From JBBQTU01 sp038213005 (GTDB taxonomy: Bacteria > Planctomycetota > Phycisphaerae > Tepidisphaerales > Tepidisphaeraceae), in NCBI GenBank assembly GCA_038213005.1, contig JBBQTU010000050.1:1-20239 (forward strand): a DNA stretch of 20,239 nucleotides, read 5' to 3'. Numbering within the stretch: position 1 is the first letter of the stretch; each line of letters opens with the position of its first letter. Both the position numbers and the translations under genes were made by a program. Below are positions 1 through 6,671 of this stretch, piece by piece. The notes under the pieces are model-generated. The model had not been told where the DNA came from. It ran no database searches and saw only the letters and a program-made list of their open reading frames with translations.

Positions 1-240
1 CAATACGACTTCAGCAAGGGAAAGCGCACCGATCACGCGCGCCGATATGAGCAGGGCCACGAGGTGCGGATTCAGCGGGCGGATGGTTCAGTAACCGTCC
101 AGCACTTCACGCTCGAAGACGGCGCGGTGCTGCTTGAGCCGGATGTTCGCGCCGTGTTTAAGAACTCCAGCGCGGTCAACCAGGCGTTGCGGTGTCTGAT
201 TCCTTTGATGCGGCCGCCGCACGCAAAAGCCGCCGGGTAA
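1..240 (+). CDS. Antitoxin-like small protein, C-terminal part (partial at window edge)
   Basis: The frame is open from base 1 to a TAA at 238-240, giving 79 residues; the start lies outside the window. It begins with YDFSKGKR followed by ARRYEQGHEV, and ends with VLLEPDVRAVF and SSAVNQALRCLIPLM. This matches a widespread small-protein family whose members open with a YDFS-G-RGKY-like motif and close with a LDPDVAEVFPDSEAVNEALR-like motif. Members are usually annotated as hypothetical or as putative antitoxins beside small toxins. An insertion-like stretch (roughly residues 23-39) separates the two conserved blocks. Any toxin partner would lie to the left, out of view. The gene converges on the URO-D-like gene with a 55-bp gap. 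Family membership is recognised from memory of the motif; the antitoxin role is inference. Confidence 0.6.
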   Translation, partial: QYDFSKGKRTDHARRYEQGHEVRIQRADGSVTVQHFTLEDGAVLLEPDVRAVFKNSSAVNQALRCLIPLMRPPHAKAAG

Positions 241-295
241 TCTGGCCACGTCACCGCGCTACGGCCTCCGGAACCTCTGCAGCAGGGGCGGCCTC

Positions 296-1522
296 TCACC
301 CAACCCGCTCAATTTCTTCGCGGGCAATCTGCATCCACCGGTCTATGCGATACGGCTCGTTGTCCACCGTGTGCGTGTCTTTCAGGATGATTTCCATCAC
401 GCAGCCGCGCGACGCCTCCAGCGCCGCCCGGATGTACGTGCGGTTCCTCTGCTCATCCCATTTGCCGCAGAGCATCGCCGGCATCGGCTTCCATGAGAGG
501 ATGTATTTATCACCAAGCCGCTGGGCACACCGGGCGACATTCGCCCAGGGGCTCACGCTGATCCGCCGAATCCCGGGAATCCGCAGCACACCATCGAGCT
601 TATTCGTCAGATCCTCGCAGCATCCGTAGCCGTTCAGGGCGAACATCGCCAGCAGCGGCCGCTCGTAGCGCGTGGCAAATTCCTCGTGCATCTCGGGACT
701 GACATCCGCCAGTTCCTGCGACTCGGCGGACGACCACATGTCGCATGTGCGCACGCGGCCGGGCGTGTATCCCGCGGCCGGCAGTTCATCGGTATATCCG
801 TTGCCACCGCTGCTGTGATAGGTGTTATCGTTATTCAGATCCAGCAGGTTCTGATCGACAAACTGCTGCACGCGGCGGCGGTTGCCTTCCTGGAAAAACG
901 TCATCGCCTCATGCAGCATCTCCGGGTTCTCGATCATGTCGACCATCACCTGCTCCAGCCCCCGCAGGGCCGTGTATTCGCTCATCAGGTGGAATCCATG
1001 GTGGGTGACCCCATGCAGGCGGACCTTCAGGATGTCGCCAAAGAGTTCCTGCGTCATCTGCAGTCGCTGCTGACTCGCGGCCTGGTCATGCGTGACCACT
1101 GGATAGCGAAGCCTGGCCAGGTCGGCCGGTGCCTCAATCACCGGGTCAAACGTCCACGCTCCCAGCGATTCAGAACTGGCTGTCCGGCGAGCCTGAAGCC
1201 CCCAGTTGCCGGCATCGATCGCCTTGTTGACGCCAAAGGAGTCCTCAATGACCGCATCATCCGGGAAGTGCTCGTGCTGATAGATGCGGCTGCGAAGGTG
1301 CCGTTCGATGTCCCGGACCGCCGAATCCTGGCACTGCAGCTCGCGCTCGGGCAACAGCTCGCGCCACGCCCCTTCAGGAAACACCAGCAGCATCGGCTCG
1401 GTGCTCTTAAGACTGTTGTGCCGTTTCCATCGCTTGATGCGCTGCGCCTGAATCGGCAGGTGGGCAATCTCTGCAACCTTGGTCGCCAGTTCCCGCAGAA
1501 TGGTTCGATCAGCTTGTGTCAT
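296..1522 (-). CDS. Uroporphyrinogen decarboxylase-fold (URO-D/MtaA-like) family protein
   Basis: This 408-residue protein resembles the large URO-D-fold superfamily (COG0407), which includes HemE and the cobalamin:coenzyme M methyltransferases. Paralogues without heme function are common in Planctomycetota and other anaerobes. Supporting features are a TIM-barrel-like pattern, a His-rich segment (THHGFHLMSEY, about residues 173-183), an acidic-aromatic stretch DMWSSAESQE near 261-270, the strand NGYGCCEDLT near 297-306, and WKPMPAML near 344-351. GCCED sits where methyltransferase-type members carry metal-binding residues, so a zinc or corrinoid-linked methyl transfer role is possible but unproven. 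It is unlikely to be HemE itself, because the N-terminal arginine/aspartate pocket of HemE is not evident. The ATG at 1520-1522 has an AAAGG five bases upstream. The gene stands alone, with a structured non-coding region upstream. Confidence 0.75.
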   Translation of the reverse strand: MTQADRTILRELATKVAEIAHLPIQAQRIKRWKRHNSLKSTEPMLLVFPEGAWRELLPERELQCQDSAVRDIERHLRSRIYQHEHFPDDAVIEDSFGVNKAIDAGNWGLQARRTASSESLGAWTFDPVIEAPADLARLRYPVVTHDQAASQQRLQMTQELFGDILKVRLHGVTHHGFHLMSEYTALRGLEQVMVDMIENPEMLHEAMTFFQEGNRRRVQQFVDQNLLDLNNDNTYHSSGGNGYTDELPAAGYTPGRVRTCDMWSSAESQELADVSPEMHEEFATRYERPLLAMFALNGYGCCEDLTNKLDGVLRIPGIRRISVSPWANVARCAQRLGDKYILSWKPMPAMLCGKWDEQRNRTYIRAALEASRGCVMEIILKDTHTVDNEPYRIDRWMQIAREEIERVG

Positions 1523-1585
1523 GGGTGCCTTTGGTTGAGTGAGCCTTTACAATATCGGTCGCTGCCGCAAGATGCTATGGGATGC

Positions 1586-1748
1586 TAAGGCACCGCGACA
1601 AAATAGGTTGACCGATCTTGCTTGACCTTGAGGGCGTGCTCTTCGTTGCTCGCTCGTTACAGATCATTGATATGCCCCTCACTCACGCCTCGATCACGAC
1701 CTCAATGTCGGCGTAATCTCAGTCACCCTATTTTGTCGCGATGCCTAA
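1586..1748. mobile_element. MITE-like element with 30-bp terminal inverted repeats
   Basis: The left arm (1586-1615) and the reverse complement of the right arm (1719-1748) match at 26 of 30 positions around the shared core CGCGACAAAATAGG. The element is 163 bp with about 103 bp between the arms and has no convincing reading frame. TA dinucleotides lie at both outer edges (1586-1587 and 1746-1747), which could be a target duplication, but the exact ends are uncertain. A 10-bp tandem near-repeat (1571-1590, 9 of 10 identical) abuts the left end. The size and structure fit a non-autonomous miniature inverted-repeat element. A long structured RNA or a pair of unrelated binding sites are alternatives. 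Confidence 0.5.
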
Positions 1749-1807
1749 CGCCCTGCATCCAGCAGGTCATGCAACGGATTCCCGCTCACATCATCCAGGA
1801 AAGAATC

Positions 1808-1880
1808 TAACCGCGGATGACGCAGATTCACGCGGATAGGAAGAGTATTCATCCGCGTCAATCCGCGCAATCCGCGGTTA
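1808..1880. repeat. Intergenic palindromic repeat built from ATCCGCG words
   Basis: Two 30-bp arms (1808-1837 and 1851-1880) are inverted copies at 26 of 30 positions, around a 13-base loop. The right arm is itself three near-copies of ATCCGCG spaced by 2-3 bases; the left arm carries the complementary words. Together they would fold into one long hairpin. Palindromes with this wording (CCGCGGAT...ACGCGGAT) recur between genes in many environmental bacterial genomes and are often mis-translated as short ORFs; that statement is from general familiarity. It is read here as a REP-like dispersed repeat. Confidence 0.6.
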
Positions 1881-2262
1881 AAGTCCTCTTTGGTTGCGGC
1901 ACCGTCGCGATGGTTAAAACCGTGGACAAACGCCTTGGCTGCGGTCACGGCTGCGTGGCAGGTCTCGTCTGTACGGGATCGCAGTTTGACCTGAAGACCG
2001 ACTATGAGATGTCTGTTTGGCAAGCCATGCCCTTTCTGCTTTCCCGTCTCTCAACCCCAGCGGATTGTAACGACAACCGCCCGAGGCTTCACCGTGCCGA
2101 CCGGCGGTTGTCATTAAGCACGTCACGCCACTTTCCGTCGGTCGGACCGTTCAGAGCGGGATGCAACTCACCCGGTCCCGTCGGCCCGGCCCACCGCCAC
2201 CCGTCCATCACCCCGCATCGTACACTTTTGAAACTTCGCCCCGTTTTGAGTAGAAACAACCC
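1881..2262. other. Gene-free region upstream of guaA
   Basis: These 382 bases lie between the palindromic repeat and the guaA start. Short frames exist on both strands but resemble no known family, and they run through the palindrome or the inverted-repeat element. The only clear structure is the hairpin at 2072-2112. TACACT at 2221-2226 could serve as a -10 box, but no matching -35 is convincing. No purine riboswitch core was seen. The bases before the guaA ATG (GAGTAGAAACAACCC) hold no good ribosome binding site. Confidence 0.5.
2072..2112. promoter_or_regulatory. Hairpin upstream of guaA
   Basis: GACAACCGCC (2072-2081) is perfectly complementary to GGCGGTTGTC (2103-2112), leaving a 21-base loop. 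It lies 150 bases before the guaA start. No T-run follows on the plus strand, so it is not a standard terminator. It could be an operator dyad, a leader hairpin or an mRNA-stabilising structure; the sequence alone does not decide. Confidence 0.35.
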
Positions 2263-3807
2263 ATGCAGCACAAAGAAGTCATCCCGATCCTCGATTTTGG
2301 TTCCCAATACGCCCAGCTCATCGCGCGCCGCGTGCGCGAGAAAGGTGTTTACAGCGAACTGGTTCGCCCCGACATCTCCGCTGCCAAACTCCGTGAGATG
2401 AACCCCAAGGGCCTGATCCTCTCGGGCGGCCCAAGCAGCGTCTATGAGCCCAACGCCCCCCGCTGCGACCCGGCCATCTTCGAGCTCGGCGTGCCGGTCC
2501 TGGGCATCTGCTACGGGATGCAGATCGGTGCCCAGATCCTCGGCGCTGAAGTGAAGTCCGCCAAGGCCCGCGAGTATGGCCGCACCAAGCTCACCGTCAC
2601 CAGCACCGACCCGCTGGTCAAGGGCCTGCCCGAAGAGACCAGTGTCTGGATGAGCCACGGCGACCAGGTCCAGGAACTCTCCTGCGACTTCCAGCCCCTG
2701 GCGGCCACCCCGACCTGCCCCTACGCCGCCGCCCGCCATCGCACCAAGCCGTTCTGGGGCGTGCAGTTCCACCCCGAAGTCACCCACACCCCGCGCGGCG
2801 AAGTCCTGATCCAGAACTTCCTTTACGAAATCTGCAAGTGTGCTGGCGACTGGACCATGGGCAACTTCGTCGAATACGCCATCGGACGCGTCCGCGAGCA
2901 GGTCGGCGACAGCAAGGTGATCTGCGGCCTCTCCGGCGGCGTCGACTCCTCGGTCGTCGCGGCCCTGCTGCACAAGGCCATCGGCAACCAGCTCACCTGC
3001 ATCTTCGTGGACAACGGCCTGCTGCGTAAGAAGGAGCGGGCCCTGGTCGAGCAGACCTTCTGCGACCACTTCAAGATCGACCTGCGCACCAGCGACGCCA
3101 GCGAGCAGTTCCTCACCGCCCTCAAAGGCGTGACCGACCCGCAGCAAAAGCGCAAGATCATCGGCAAGGAGTTCATCGAAGCCTTCAAGCGCGAAGCCAA
3201 GCAGATCCCCGGCGCCCGGTTCCTCGCCCAGGGGACGCTCTACCCCGACGTGATCGAGTCCGGCCACGGCTACGCCGGGACGTCCGCCAACATCAAGCTC
3301 CACCACAACGTCGGCGGGCTCCCGGCCGAACTGGGCTTCGAACTGGTCGAGCCCCTCCGCGAGCTCTTCAAGGACGAAGGCCGCAAAGTCGGTGAAGTCC
3401 TCGGCCTGCCCGAGAACATTGTCTGGCGTCACCCCTTCCCCGGCCCGGGCCTGGCCGTCCGTATCATCGGCGACATCACCCCCGAGCGTCTGCGCCTGCT
3501 CCGCGACGCAGACGAGATCGTGCTGGAAGAACTCACCGCCGCCAAACTCTATCGCAAGACCAGCCAGGTCTTCGCCGTCCTGCTCCCCATCGGCACGGTG
3601 GGCGTCATGGGCGACGCCCGCACCTACGACAGCGTCATCGCCATCCGCGCCGTGGAGACCAGCGACTTCATGACCGCCGACTGGTCCCGCATCCCCTACG
3701 ACGTCCTGGCGACCATGAGCAGCCGCATCGTCAACGAAGTCAAAGGCATCAGCCGCGTCGTCTACGACATCAGCACCAAGCCGCCGGCAACGATCGAGTG
3801 GGAATGA
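2263..3807 (+). CDS. guaA: GMP synthase (glutamine-hydrolysing)
   Basis: GMP synthase makes GMP from XMP, ATP and glutamine in the last step of guanine nucleotide synthesis in the cytoplasm. The 514-residue length is normal. The N-terminal class I glutamine amidotransferase domain (about 1-195) has GICYGMQ with nucleophile Cys83 and the His170/Glu172 pair in QFHPEVTHT. The ATP pyrophosphatase domain begins near residue 200 with the PP-loop LSGGVDSS (223-230). The C-terminal dimerisation domain contains HHNVGGLP and HPFPGPGLAVR and ends with KPPATIEWE, the usual family terminus. The ATG start fits the family N-terminus (IPILDFGSQYAQLIARRVRE), although no strong Shine-Dalgarno sequence is visible. 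It is apparently monocistronic; the next gene has its own promoter candidate immediately after the stop. Confidence 0.98.
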   Translation: MQHKEVIPILDFGSQYAQLIARRVREKGVYSELVRPDISAAKLREMNPKGLILSGGPSSVYEPNAPRCDPAIFELGVPVLGICYGMQIGAQILGAEVKSAKAREYGRTKLTVTSTDPLVKGLPEETSVWMSHGDQVQELSCDFQPLAATPTCPYAAARHRTKPFWGVQFHPEVTHTPRGEVLIQNFLYEICKCAGDWTMGNFVEYAIGRVREQVGDSKVICGLSGGVDSSVVAALLHKAIGNQLTCIFVDNGLLRKKERALVEQTFCDHFKIDLRTSDASEQFLTALKGVTDPQQKRKIIGKEFIEAFKREAKQIPGARFLAQGTLYPDVIESGHGYAGTSANIKLHHNVGGLPAELGFELVEPLRELFKDEGRKVGEVLGLPENIVWRHPFPGPGLAVRIIGDITPERLRLLRDADEIVLEELTAAKLYRKTSQVFAVLLPIGTVGVMGDARTYDSVIAIRAVETSDFMTADWSRIPYDVLATMSSRIVNEVKGISRVVYDISTKPPATIEWE

Positions 3808-3837
3808 GTTGACATTTGTGTCAACCACCGCAATACT
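3808..3837 (+). promoter_or_regulatory. Promoter with overlapping operator dyad for the first TA operon
   Basis: TTGACA (3809-3814) is a perfect -35 box, and after 17 bases AATACT (3832-3837) is a fair -10. The -35 lies inside a perfect dyad, GTTGACA-N4-TGTCAAC (3808-3825), starting at the first base after the guaA stop. A dyad over the -35 is the usual site for autorepression by a DNA-binding antitoxin, here the XRE protein encoded two genes down. The boxes and dyad are seen directly; the binding partner is inference. Confidence 0.6.
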
Positions 3838-3856
3838 TCTGCTATAGGGAGTTGCC

Positions 3857-4132
3857 GTGTGGGATGTCATGTTTGCCTGGGACCTGATTGATGACCCAGA
3901 CGGCAATGTTCAACATCTGGCCGAACACGGCGTCGACCAGGCTGAAGCCGAGTACGTGATCTTGCGAGGCGTGCGGGCGACCAGCCGTCGTAGCGGACAT
4001 GTGGTGAGCTTTGCCCACACGCCTGAGGGTCGATATCTGGCGGTCGTCTGGGAACGGGTCGACGACGATCCGCTGATCGTCCGCCCCATTACCGCGTACG
4101 ATGTGCCCGAACCCCGCCAGCGGAGGAAGTGA
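3857..4132 (+). CDS. BrnT/DUF4258-like putative toxin
   Basis: This 91-residue protein opens with FAWDLIDDPDGNVQHLAEHGVD and has SRRSGHVVSFAHTPEGRYLAVVWE, then PITAYDVPEPRQRRK. The order (W-D-N-HG-V near the N-terminus, G-T-G-RYL-VV strands, then a basic end) fits BrnT/DUF4258-type RelE-fold proteins, which act as ribonuclease-like toxins. A GTG start at 3857 is favoured because AGGGAG (3846-3851) lies five bases before it; an in-frame ATG at 3869 is the alternative. The stop codon overlaps the next start by one base (TGATG), so the pair is translationally coupled with the toxin first. RNase activity is inferred from family only. Confidence 0.7.
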   Translation: MWDVMFAWDLIDDPDGNVQHLAEHGVDQAEAEYVILRGVRATSRRSGHVVSFAHTPEGRYLAVVWERVDDDPLIVRPITAYDVPEPRQRRK

Positions 4133-4512
4133 TGAAGACGAAAAGCCAACCCCGACGGAGTGAGGCAAGCCATGAGCGAAAGCGTCTGGCTGCACTGCGA
4201 GACAAGTTCCAACGGACCACCCCTACGCTGCAGGAGCTTCTGGCAAGCGGCGACTACGAAGGACCTGTCGCAGCCGAAGATGCCTGGCCGATAGACCAGC
4301 TCCTGTCGCAGATCAAACGACTGCGCGCGGCTTCTGGCCTCACGCAAAAGCAACTGGCCGCGAAAATCGGGATGGACGTGACCGCCATGAGCCGCCTGGA
4401 AAGCGGCCGGCAGACCAACGTGACGATGCAGACGCTGGAACGCGTGGCCCGGGGTTTGGGCTACGCTCTTCGCGTCCAAATGCGGCCGCTGCCCAGCCCC
4501 CAGGCGGCATGA
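4132..4512 (+). CDS. XRE-family helix-turn-helix antitoxin
   Basis: This 126-residue protein has a Cro/C1-type HTH at about residues 60-115, with GLTQKQLAAKIGMD and the recognition helix region VTAMSRLESGRQTNV. The N-terminal 60 residues are charged and contain TLQELLASGDYEGPV, a likely toxin-interaction segment. The ATG at 4132 overlaps the upstream stop by one base. A GTG at 4129 is in frame but would abut the GGAGGAA (4122-4128), so ATG is preferred even though the spacing is short. It likely neutralises the upstream toxin and represses the operon at the dyad after guaA. The gene ends in a hairpin that spans its stop codon. Confidence 0.82.
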   Translation: MKTKSQPRRSEASHERKRLAALRDKFQRTTPTLQELLASGDYEGPVAAEDAWPIDQLLSQIKRLRAASGLTQKQLAAKIGMDVTAMSRLESGRQTNVTMQTLERVARGLGYALRVQMRPLPSPQAA

Positions 4513-4520
4513 GCCGCCTG
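4501..4520 (+). terminator. Hairpin across the stop codon of the XRE gene
   Basis: CAGGCGGC and GCCGCCTG form a perfect 8-bp stem around the loop ATGA, and the TGA stop lies in the loop. The following bases (TTGAACG) are not a T-run, so if it terminates transcription it does so weakly or with Rho. It may instead separate the two TA operons or protect the mRNA end. Confidence 0.4.
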
Positions 4521-4634
4521 TTGAACGAACCGGAACCTGCGCCGATGGCGGCGGCGACTGACAGTCATGTGGGAGAGACGAGTCACCAACCGGAAGAACC
4601 CGACCGTGTTCAAATAATCTCCACCATCAGCCAC

Positions 4635-4663
4635 TTGACTGGTAGGCCATGTGCGCACAAAAT
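4635..4663 (+). promoter_or_regulatory. higBA promoter with palindromic operator candidate
   Basis: TTGACT (4635-4640) and CAAAAT (4658-4663) are separated by 17 bases and resemble -35 and -10 boxes. Between them, overlapping the -10, is the perfect 10-bp palindrome TGTGCGCACA (4650-4659). It lies 28 bases upstream of the higB start. HigA-type antitoxins commonly bind palindromes in their own promoters, so this is the likely autoregulatory site; no binding is shown here. Confidence 0.55.
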
Positions 4664-4686
4664 GTAAACATGGGAAAGGGAGGCCA

Positions 4687-4995
4687 ATGCGGGTTATATC
4701 GCTCAAGACGATCAAGGCGTTCTGGCAGCGATATCCCGACGCAGAGCCGCCGCTCCGACACTGGTTCAAGATCGTCGAGGGAGCCGACTGGAGCAGCCTT
4801 GCTGATCTGAGACAGACCTTCCGCTCGGCCGACCCGGTTCGCGTGGCCAGCGGGAATACGGTGGTGGTTTTTGATGTCGGCGGCAACAAGTACAGGGTCG
4901 TGGCAGCGATCCACTACAACGCGGGCCGGCTCTACGTGCTTCGGGTCATGACACATCGGGAATACGATCGGGAAACATGGAAGGTGCAGCTATGA
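4687..4995 (+). CDS. higB: HigB-type mRNA interferase toxin
   Basis: HigB toxins are RelE-superfamily ribonucleases that cut mRNA, usually on the ribosome. From the ATG at 4687 the protein has 102 residues. It shows the family layout: MRVISLKTIKAFWQRYPDAE, then W-FK, LADLRQTFRSAD, VVVFDVGGNKYRVVAAIHY, and a final RVMTHREYDRETW. The in-frame GTG at 4651 is rejected because it lies within the promoter candidate and adds residues the family lacks; GGGAAAGGGAGG directly precedes 4687. The stop overlaps the higA start by four bases (ATGA). Toxin-before-antitoxin order is typical of hig loci. Confidence 0.9.
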   Translation: MRVISLKTIKAFWQRYPDAEPPLRHWFKIVEGADWSSLADLRQTFRSADPVRVASGNTVVVFDVGGNKYRVVAAIHYNAGRLYVLRVMTHREYDRETWKVQL

Positions 4996-5411
4996 AGACA
5001 GCAATCCAACCCATGCGCGACAGCTACTTCGACCTGGTGCGACAGTTCCCGCTGGTTCCAGTGCAAACCGAGAAGCAGTACGACGCTGCCCTTGCCTTCC
5101 TGACGCCGCTTGCCGTTCGCGCCGAGAACCGCCTGGACTCAGGCGAAAAGGCTTATCTCGCCGCGCTCAGCCAGTTCGTCGAGGACTATGAACGAGACCG
5201 CCATCGCATCGACACCGCCGGCCTGAGCCCGCTGGAGACACTGACATATCTGATGCGTCAGAACGCGATGCGGCCCGTGGACCTGGGCGCAGTACTCGGC
5301 AGCCGAAGCCTCGCCAGTCAGGTACTCAACGCAAAACGTGAGCTGAGCAAGGCCCACATCCTCGCCTTGGCGGCGCACTTCCGCGTCGCTCCGGGACTGT
5401 TCATCCGCTGA
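4992..5411 (+). CDS. higA: HigA-type HTH antitoxin
   Basis: This 139-residue protein has the HigA arrangement. An N-terminal helical part contains QYDAALAFLTPLAVR and YLAALSQFVEDYERD (about 30-70). A C-terminal HTH (about 83-137) contains LTYLMRQNAMRPVDLGAVLGS and ends near HILALAAHFRVAPGLF. ATG 4992 is preferred over the in-frame ATG at 4977 because GGAAGG (4979-4984) lies seven bases upstream and it gives the ATGA overlap with higB. It should bind HigB and repress the operon, probably at TGTGCGCACA. The gene is followed by a 43-bp gap to a convergent gene. Confidence 0.9.
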   Translation: MKTAIQPMRDSYFDLVRQFPLVPVQTEKQYDAALAFLTPLAVRAENRLDSGEKAYLAALSQFVEDYERDRHRIDTAGLSPLETLTYLMRQNAMRPVDLGAVLGSRSLASQVLNAKRELSKAHILALAAHFRVAPGLFIR

Positions 5412-5454
5412 GTTGACGCACCTGTGCCAAATAAGGGTCGGCATGAGCCGCCGC

Positions 5455-5943
5455 TCAAGCGTCGCGTGCGGCGACTGCTTCCGCAACCCCGGCGGACATC
5501 TGCGGGATCGCGCCGGGGTGATGCAGGGCATTGTGCAGCCAGACTTCCTCTGGAAGAGCGATGGCGCTGACCTGGTGAGGTTGCCGGCCTGCGGAGCTGT
5601 CGACCCGCTGCTTGAGTTGTTGGAAGCCGCTGCCGGCCTCGGCCACCACGACGGCAAAGGAGTCGGCCGGCCGGGGCGTTCCCATCCCGCGGCCGGCGTC
5701 GAGACGACGCCCCAGCGAGTCGTATGCCGCTACCGAGAAGCACAGCAGATCGGCGCCGCCCCGCGCCATGCGGACCAGGATCGGCAGGTGGCTCTCCAGC
5801 AGCAGTGCGAACACGGGACCTTCATCGGCTTCGCATCGTGAGGGAACGATCGTGAACCAGGATGCAACCGCAGTCCCCAGTCGCGCAACCAGTTGCGACC
5901 GGACCAGAAAGATCAGGTTCTCCACGGCGTCCTCTTCCCTCAT
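5455..5943 (-). CDS. Hypothetical protein, 162 residues
   Basis: No family was recognised. The protein from ATG 5941-5943 begins MREEDAVENLIFLVRSQLVA and contains a strand-helix pattern typical of a small folded alpha/beta protein (SWFTIVPSRCEADEG, VFALLLESHLPILVRMARGG, DLLCFSVAAYDSLGRR). The C-terminal part holds LPEEVWLHNALHHPGA. It has no membrane segment or signal peptide. Upstream extension to 6081 is possible but adds an Arg/Cys-rich stretch over the neighbouring gene. No clear Shine-Dalgarno sequence precedes 5943. It lies 44 bp behind the gene at 5988-6398 on the same strand and is probably co-transcribed, with a strong hairpin between them. Confidence 0.55.
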   Translation of the reverse strand: MREEDAVENLIFLVRSQLVARLGTAVASWFTIVPSRCEADEGPVFALLLESHLPILVRMARGGADLLCFSVAAYDSLGRRLDAGRGMGTPRPADSFAVVVAEAGSGFQQLKQRVDSSAGRQPHQVSAIALPEEVWLHNALHHPGAIPQMSAGVAEAVAARDA

Positions 5944-5976
5944 CAGGCAATTAAGACGCGATCCATCGGTTTGTCC

Positions 5977-5999
5977 GCAGGACGCTCCTAGCGTCCTGC
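5977..5999 (-). promoter_or_regulatory. Perfect 10-bp hairpin at the junction of two minus-strand genes
   Basis: GCAGGACGCT (5977-5986) and AGCGTCCTGC (5990-5999) pair perfectly around a three-base loop. The stop codon of the upstream minus-strand gene (5988-5990) sits in the loop and stem edge. No T-run follows on the minus strand. It may stabilise the upstream mRNA, attenuate reading into the downstream gene, or act as a weak terminator. Confidence 0.45.
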
Positions 6000-6398
6000 A
6001 TACGACTGCTCTTGCCAGGCGGCGTGGGCGTGCCCGCCGACAGTCATTGGCCGACCGCTCACAGGGCGGGCGATCGGGCACTCGTCAGGCGAAACATACT
6101 TGTACTGATCGAGCTTGGGGCGAAGGTCTTTCCAGCACAGCAACTCGGTGTTCTGCTGGGCATCGTAGTGAGCGCCCACCAGTCCGTCGTAGGTAAAGGC
6201 GTAGGTGACGGTCTGGTCGCGCTCGTTGACCAGGATCCACCGCTCCACGCGAATGCCGTCACGGCGGAATGTGCTGATGACGCGGCGGTAGGTCTCCGTC
6301 GCGGCGACGGGCTCGCCAGAGCGGCCATAGCGCCTGCGCGGATCGACCGTCTGCAGTTCGGCCGCCAACGCATCATAGATGTTTGGCACATAATCCAT
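5988..6398 (-). CDS. Hypothetical protein, 136 residues
   Basis: No family was recognised. From ATG 6396-6398 the protein reads MDYVPNIYDALAAELQTVDP and then alternates beta-like segments: YRRVISTFRRDGIRVERWIL, DQTVTYAFTYDGLVGAHYD and ELLCWKDLRPKLDQYKY. The tail contains PMTVGGHAHAAW. The composition is soluble, with no signal peptide. GGAAAGG lies nine bases before the ATG, supporting this start over a longer frame that would run to 7088 across the DUF3467 gene. It is the first gene of a likely two-gene minus-strand unit. The 273-bp gap to the divergent DUF3467 gene would hold both promoters. Confidence 0.65.
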   Translation of the reverse strand: MDYVPNIYDALAAELQTVDPRRRYGRSGEPVAATETYRRVISTFRRDGIRVERWILVNERDQTVTYAFTYDGLVGAHYDAQQNTELLCWKDLRPKLDQYKYVSPDECPIARPVSGRPMTVGGHAHAAWQEQSYAGR

Positions 6399-6671
6399 AA
6401 CCGCACGCCTTTCCGGCCAGTCCGTCGGCCGAATCGTGGCTGGACCTCCGCCAGGTCGACATCCTGCGACCCTCGGAGCTTCCAGCGAGATGCACGAGAC
6501 GAGACCAGTGTACCGCATGATTTCCAAACGCAAAGACAATTTTTCGCGGGTTTCCCCATCCCGGCCTGTGGTTGAACCGCAGAGCCGTGCGCCGCGTGTG
6601 GACATCGGCGGGCATTTGGTCACAATATTGGGAGTGTTCTTTCTTAGTTCTAGCAGAAAAGGAGCGACTCC

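Noticed and set aside
686..1588. 300-codon plus-strand open frame
   Set aside because: It is antisense to the URO-D-like gene and runs through its promoter; no recognisable motif.
1745..2023. 92-codon minus-strand frame before guaA
   Set aside because: It reads through the palindromic repeat and the end of the MITE-like element. Its middle part looks somewhat protein-like, but no family is recognised and no ribosome binding site supports it.
2089..3906. 605-codon minus-strand open frame
   Set aside because: It is antisense to guaA, rich in Gly/Asp/Val/Ala runs typical of a mirror frame in GC-rich DNA, and matches no family, whereas guaA is unambiguous.
4651..4686. GTG start giving a 12-residue longer HigB
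   Set aside because: It would start inside the promoter palindrome and lacks a ribosome binding site, while 4687 has one and matches the family N-terminus.
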